From the NCBI GenBank assembly GCA_964036275.1, contig OZ038438.1, positions 16,847,720 through 16,911,719 of the forward strand: DNA of 64,000 bases. The letters run 5' to 3'. Both the position numbers and the translations under genes were made by a program. Shown in pieces: positions 59,301 to 64,000 of the stretch; the first letter of the stretch is position 1, and every line of letters begins with the position of its first letter. Below the pieces are notes generated by a model. That model was not told where the DNA came from and searched no databases. It saw nothing but the letters and a program-made list of their open reading frames with translations. The stretch comes from Litoditis marina (Eukaryota; Nematoda; Chromadorea; Rhabditida; Rhabditidae).

Positions 59301-62300
59301 CCACTCGATACTTGGTCATGAAATTGGCCGGGGGTTGAAACGGGATGTGCAGGAAGAATCCCACCTGCACAAACAACTTATTGACAACAGGCGAGCACAG
59401 ACATTTGAAATAGGTACTTTTGATTATAACCATAAACCAATTATGCGAAATTTGAAAGTGAGAGTTTTCGAGTTTAAAAGTCAAATTTTAAGTGATTACA
59501 AAACATCGAGGGTTCAACCGTATTTTAAAGAAAAACACGTGCTTGACTGGATGTTTTCAACGGTCCCCAGATTTATGAACAAATAAAACGACAGAGAAAA
59601 TAGGTGATGTACGGGCGGTGAATCGTTAACGGAATAAAACACAAACCTCAAGATTACTATCCAAACTGCGCATTATTTGGCCAGTCAGCATCAAATGGTA
59701 ATCATGAATCCAAATGAAATCCTGACAGAAAAAAAACGTTTGTTGCAATGTGAGCTTCAACAATATATAGATGAGGTATTTGAATTAAACTACATGAAAT
59801 ACAGATAAAAACATTGACATACCTGAGGTCTGCTATTGCGAGCCGCATTTATACCAAATTGGTAATTGACGCGTACATACGCGCACCAATGTTCACGTAG
59901 CACCTGAAATGAAGCATCATCTAATATCATAACATTCATAACAGCCCTTTCGTAACTTTTAAATTGTTGCGTTGTGTTTAGTAGCCAGTTTCTATCATTA
60001 TTTGTAAATCCATCAATGTCAACTACAACGTTTTAGGAAGAGTGAGGTGACCAGAATCTGCTCCCTTCATCTGATAGACACATAGCAGCCCAAACATATG
60101 GTTCTTCGAATTTCGAATGAATCAACGACAAAAATAAGTGTTATCTCGGAAGAGAAAAAGCTTACCTTTGGATCATCATAATCTTTGACAATATATTCGG
60201 GAAGGTTGTGTAGGGCTGGCCAGAGAAGACCATTGCTGATTCCACCGTAGTACGCACTATAGTCTTCCTGAAGTACATGTCTTGTTCAAAATATAATACA
60301 ACGGATGCACGAAGATCTCTTATTGACACAAGAGTTAACAGTATCATATCTGTTATCAAGGAGTTATCTAGTTGTCTTTATAAGCAGTCTGTAGTGACAA
60401 GTATGGAATTTCCAAAACTGACAATACATCGTGAGTGCACAAACAGTACCATACCTGATTTACGAACACCGGATTCAGTTGATAGTTCGTCTTATTATAG
60501 TCATGGAGGACAGAAAGCAAGGACATGTCTCTCCTGAAAGGAACAAGTGGATAGAATACATGTAGTTCGTTGATATAATACAAACTACAACTCATCAACA
60601 TAAACGCAAGAAACAGAAAAGAAAAACACAAAAAAGATAGAGAACAGAACGCAGAAATCATTGCTAGCTAGAGAACAGTCAGAAAGTTTTGTATTGGGCA
60701 TTCCAGTTTTGTTGAGTAATACACATATGCATCTTTGAGAAAGAGTAAGAAATAGATGAGAGTCACTATAGAAGTAGAAAACTAACTCGACAAGTTGTTC
60801 ATTGTCCGTGAGACCTTGTTTCTTGTCGTTTTCTTCGAGGACGTGAAATATTTCTCCAGCCCGCGCCTGTTTTATGAGAGGAAGTCCGAGGGAGTTAGTC
60901 GATGGGGGAAGATCCTGAATGCACGGTAATGATGATCAAGTTCTAGGTTCATATTGTTTACACCAAGCTGGCAGTTCTATCTCCATTGGGCTTTCTTTGG
61001 TTTTCAAAATTGAATTATAACTGAAAGAGTATCACAGTGGTTAATGGTCAATTTCTTCCCGAACCAGAAGCGAAGCGATTACTCCCGGATTTTGTTTTTG
61101 TAACGAAACTAATTCGAACCTACATGGGTTTGACCGAACCGATCAATTAATGACTGAAATAGTCGATTTAACAATAACTCAAACCTATATTAACATGAAT
61201 TCTTATCATATTTGCTAAGATTGCATAAACTGTGTATATCAGTAACTACACTCACAACTTCGTCATTATTCTCATTCATATTGATTCCCAGATTGGAAAG
61301 CCAAACGTTCTCTCTATCCACAGACATTACTGGATCGACACATGCAACCAGTCCACCGGAACCTGCAACAAAGTGAAATGGTCTAATCTTTAAACCACAA
61401 CACTCGGAAGTTCAGAGTTCACTTGCAAAACTACATCTGGTAACAGAGAATGAGCTCTTATAATCCTGCACTAATCCCATATGTGGGACTCCTGACAAAT
61501 AACTCGAATTTTGAGCGAAGAATCGTACCCTGTTTTATTTCCCAACATCCACTGCTTCGACGTTGAATTGACACGGGCGGAGCATTCGACACGTTTATCA
61601 CTCGCTGCTGAAATATTCAAAACTAATTAGTGCTACTGTTCGTACGAACTCTGTCTGAATGACTTTGCAAGATTCTCGCACATAGGCCTGAAAACGAATA
61701 ATAGTGATTGGATAGAATACCTTATGATGTGATCCCTCAGTCAATCCTCCGGAGGATAGTCCGTCACATGTGCCATCTGATCTATCGTCGGTCACTCCAT
61801 CCGCAATAGCATCATTCTCCAGGGCACACAGATCCTCCACCGATCCCTGCACCGAGCCAATGCGCGAATTCGCCCGAGAACGCATCATCTAAAGCGAGCA
61901 AAGGTTCCAAATTCAGATCATACAAAAAGATGAATTTGATACAAGAACAAATTTAATTTGCGAAAGATAAAATCAAAAGGGGAATAATCGTACGATAGAT
62001 AACACCACCTCCACTAACACAGCAGTGCGCAAAAAACTAACCTGTATATGGCGATACTTTTCTCCGAACCTCTTGGCATGAACTCCAAGCATACTCTGAC
62101 GTACCCCAGGTACAGCGGCGTACAGCTCACTAAAACAAACTATAAATAAACATGTATAACTTTAAGCAGTTCTTGAAATGTGCTTGCTAGGCCAGTAGGT
62201 TTCTAAAAAATCTCTTAACGGTGTAACTTTTAACTAAAAGTGTTTAATCTAGTGGAAAAAGAAAACAGTGCAAACACCAAACATACATCAAAAAGATAGA

Positions 62301-63741
62301 ACTTACCGCAGGCGGTTCTTGCTATTGTTAACATCAAAGAGAGCTAATGAAAAGAGAAGTGCGTCTCTGTACTGTGTACCGAATGATAGATCAGAATCGT
62401 AAACCAACGGTACCGCCAACTTCCAGAAAGTTACCTGGAAAATACTATTCAAGCCTATCAGCCAAATTCATCGAAGTCGTGGAATATTCAGATTCAGACC
62501 AGAAATAGGAATAAGTGTATTTATACAAAACTCATCCAAATCAAGAACTATTGGAGAAATTCTACCAACCAAATGAACCATTCGTTACTAGTGTAAAAAA
62601 AGAATACATCGTATATTGTAAATAATGGAAAATACCGAATTGAAGCCGAGTTGACCAACAAGATAGTCGAAATAACTGTCTTGCACTGAGGGCTGCGAGA
62701 GACAGAACTCGAGAATAACCAGTAGGCCCTGAAACCCAGAAATTAGTAAACGAGCCTTCACTGTTCTTGAAGGCTGATGTCTAGCTCATGAATCTATCAT
62801 GTATTATACACGTTTTGATCTCAATTCTCGTCCAGAAGTCAGTTGGAAAGCCGCGTGGTCGAATTTTGGTGAATTCTATATCTAACCCGCTTTTTAGGTA
62901 ACCTAACCCTTTTTTGGCAACCCTTTTTTCAGGTTACTTCGGTGGTAACCGGAAAGTAACCAAAAACCAAAAACAGGTTACCCTCAAATTTGGCTTGGAA
63001 ACTAGTTTTCATTGTTATTTTTGATGCTAACCCGATTTTGGTTTGAGGTTACTTAGAGGTTACTTACTCAAGTAACCTGAAAAAAAGGTTACCAAAAAAG
63101 GGTTAGGTTACCTAAAAGCGGGTTAGTTGTAGAATTGGCCTCGAATTTTTGCTCGCGTCGGAGTTGAATCATGACAAAGTTGCGAATACGAGTAACGTTT
63201 TGAAATTGAGAAATGATCACATATCGCTGCTGTTTGGAAACAAAATATAAATAGTAAAGTGATAATGCCAAACGATCCCACCTTGAGCGCTATCTCGGAG
63301 CTCTGTCGACGTTGCTTCCATTCATTACAGAAAATATCCGTGTAATAGTTCATCAGATCATTCTCGGAGAGGTCCGACGGAGCAGTGAACTCGAGCCTTT
63401 GCAGGATTCTCGCACAACTCTACAAACATATGCCTCACATGAGGAATTGGTCACGATTAACTTAAACATGTTAGGAAAAACCATGAAAGTTGAAGTGACA
63501 GTATTTGTACGATTGCTCTCAAAAGTTTGAAGGGAAATTTGGGAATATCTAGAAGGATGTTTAATGCTACACTGTTACAGATGCATAGAAGTGAAAATAC
63601 TTGAAACATTATATGACGCCCTTATTTCGTTTCGTAGCTTACCTCTTTAACTTTTTCGATAGTTTCCGGTTCCTTGAGAGATCGTTGGAAGGGACGGTCT
63701 GGCTGGGGAGAAGAACGCCCGTCTGCGTCCTCCGCACTCAT
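53325..63741 (-). CDS. tps-1: Trehalose-6-phosphate synthase with C-terminal HAD (TPP-like) domain
   Basis: Makes trehalose 6-phosphate from UDP-glucose and glucose 6-phosphate. 33 exons, 1,259 residues: 63643-63741, 63282-63419, 62636-62728, 62307-62434, 62042-62129, 61721-61888, 61529-61607, 61256-61362, 60787-60914, 60455-60533, 60166-60267, 59823-59903, 59647-59721, 59260-59364, 58993-59109, 58685-58795, 58304-58401, 57990-58086, 57535-57693, 57354-57455, 57108-57269, 56614-56775, 56349-56477, 55973-56170, 55485-55594, 55321-55393, 55080-55176, 54799-54917, 54549-54685, 54230-54326, 53919-54000, 53719-53840, 53325-53462. A nematode-type N-terminal helical region (1-260) precedes the GT20 domain (about 265-780): WPALHNLPEY, DFIWIHDYHLML, FFLHIPFQPP, VERFDYTKGI, DGMNLVAKE. 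The HAD domain (about 936-1220) has DRDGT and GDSESD. Exon 20 adds 34 residues inside the VTP-DGMN segment. ATG 63,741 follows TGTCTCAG by 9 nt. It could also be tps-2. Confidence 0.95.
54356..54520. repeat. Decayed GGTAACC-type foldback element
   Basis: TTATCTAACCAGTTTTTTGT and TTTTTACCGTTAGTTTTTAC align with inner parts of the element at 51,615-51,888 (TATCTAACCGGGTTTT, TTTTTACCGTTAGTTTGCAC), but the ends and target duplication are gone. It lies in a trehalose synthase intron. Confidence 0.55.
55714..55794. repeat. Short inverted element, GTTTGTAGTTTGATC...GATCAAACTACAAA, copy C
   Basis: An 81-bp intronic element with 14-15-bp near-perfect inverted ends and a GC-rich core unlike copies A and B. 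The family is defined by its termini. Confidence 0.65.
57308..57369. repeat. Tandem duplication of about 32 bp across a splice donor
   Basis: CATTACATACAAACCTGAAA with GCGCTATGGTTA is repeated directly as TTACATACACACCTGAAAAG with CGCTATGGTTATC. The unit contains the last bases of exon 20 and its donor (minus strand CTTTTCAG then GTGTGT or GTTTGT), so two equivalent donors stand 32 bp apart. Confidence 0.75.
62868..63140. mobile_element. GGTAACC foldback MITE with perfect 9-bp target duplication, copy 2
   Basis: Flanked by TCGAATTTT at 62,859-62,867 and 63,141-63,149, in the second trehalose synthase intron. Ends GGTGAATTCTATATCTAACC and, reading in from the right, GGCCAATTCTACAACTAACC are identical to those of copy 1. 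At 273 bp it is one base shorter than copy 1. Confidence 0.85.
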
Positions 63742-63747
63742 TTTGAT

Positions 63748-63755
63748 CCTGAGAC
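63748..63755 (-). promoter_or_regulatory. Splice acceptor just upstream of the trehalose synthase start
   Basis: On the minus strand TGTCTCAG is followed by GATCAAA and the ATG at 63,741. The position suits a trans-splice site or 5' UTR intron. The remaining bases to 64,000 show no gene and should hold the promoter or an upstream non-coding exon. Confidence 0.45.
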
Positions 63756-64000
63756 AATTATGTCGAGAGTCAATAAACATTTAAAAACATGTAAAGAAAG
63801 ATGTGGGTGATCATAGATCGAAACAACTATGTATTTTCATCCTCAAATATGCAGGAAGACTAGAAAGGTTTGAAGAAGCAGTACGCGCGTATACGCGCTA
63901 CTTGCCATGTTTACTTTGATAGTACGATTGGGCGTTGGTTGTGGAAAAAAGTTGTTGTTGTCCATTCAACTGAGGGCCTGTGATGTTTGTTACACTAATA

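Overview
The window is nuclear DNA of a nematode, most likely a relative of Caenorhabditis (Rhabditina). The evidence is short-to-medium introns with strong TTTCAG acceptors, splice acceptors just upstream of start codons that would suit spliced-leader trans-splicing, nematode-like proteins, and a divergent pair of muscle myosin regulatory light chain genes arranged as mlc-1/mlc-2 are in C. elegans. From memory, C. elegans mtm-5, mlc-1/mlc-2 and tps-1 are all X-linked, so this may be a piece of the ancestral X element; that was not checked here.

Layout. 27-13,677 (+): 35 exons of a SBF/MTMR5-MTMR13 pseudophosphatase whose DENN end lies left of the window. 13.7-19.5 kb: intergenic and repeat-rich. 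19,534-23,358 (-): eight exons of a peptide GPCR of the sex-peptide/myosuppressin receptor group. 23.4-28.4 kb: no recognisable gene. 28,454-31,095 (+): ILRUN (C6orf106). 32,415-36,219 (+): DDI1-type aspartic protease. 37,405-38,509 (-) and 40,248-41,433 (+): two myosin regulatory light chain genes, head to head, identical over 934 bp including introns. 41,806-50,460 (-): SLC17-type anion transporter, tail to tail with the second light chain gene. 53,325-63,741 (-): trehalose-6-phosphate synthase, 33 exons, 1,259 codons. Gene models were assembled by hand from splice sites and phase. Every multi-exon model is in frame throughout, except for one damaged donor in the SLC17 gene.

Between and inside the genes lie many short foldback elements. 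Four start with GG, end with CC, and are flanked by 9-bp direct repeats, as Mutator-like elements are; three are intronic. Each is built inside from many copies of a short motif (GGTAACC, GCAACCGGGTTGC or CCCCCCA). A fifth element (TCGAAA repeats) has 8-bp target duplications and TAGGGTTG ends, as hAT elements do. There are also a 163-bp-arm palindrome, a GGCGCC-rich tandem array, a three-copy 126-bp hairpin element and two tRNA-derived, SINE-like sequences.

The genes are not an operon. They are unrelated housekeeping, signalling, muscle and metabolic genes; the only obvious shared control is the 1.7-kb region between the two light chain genes.
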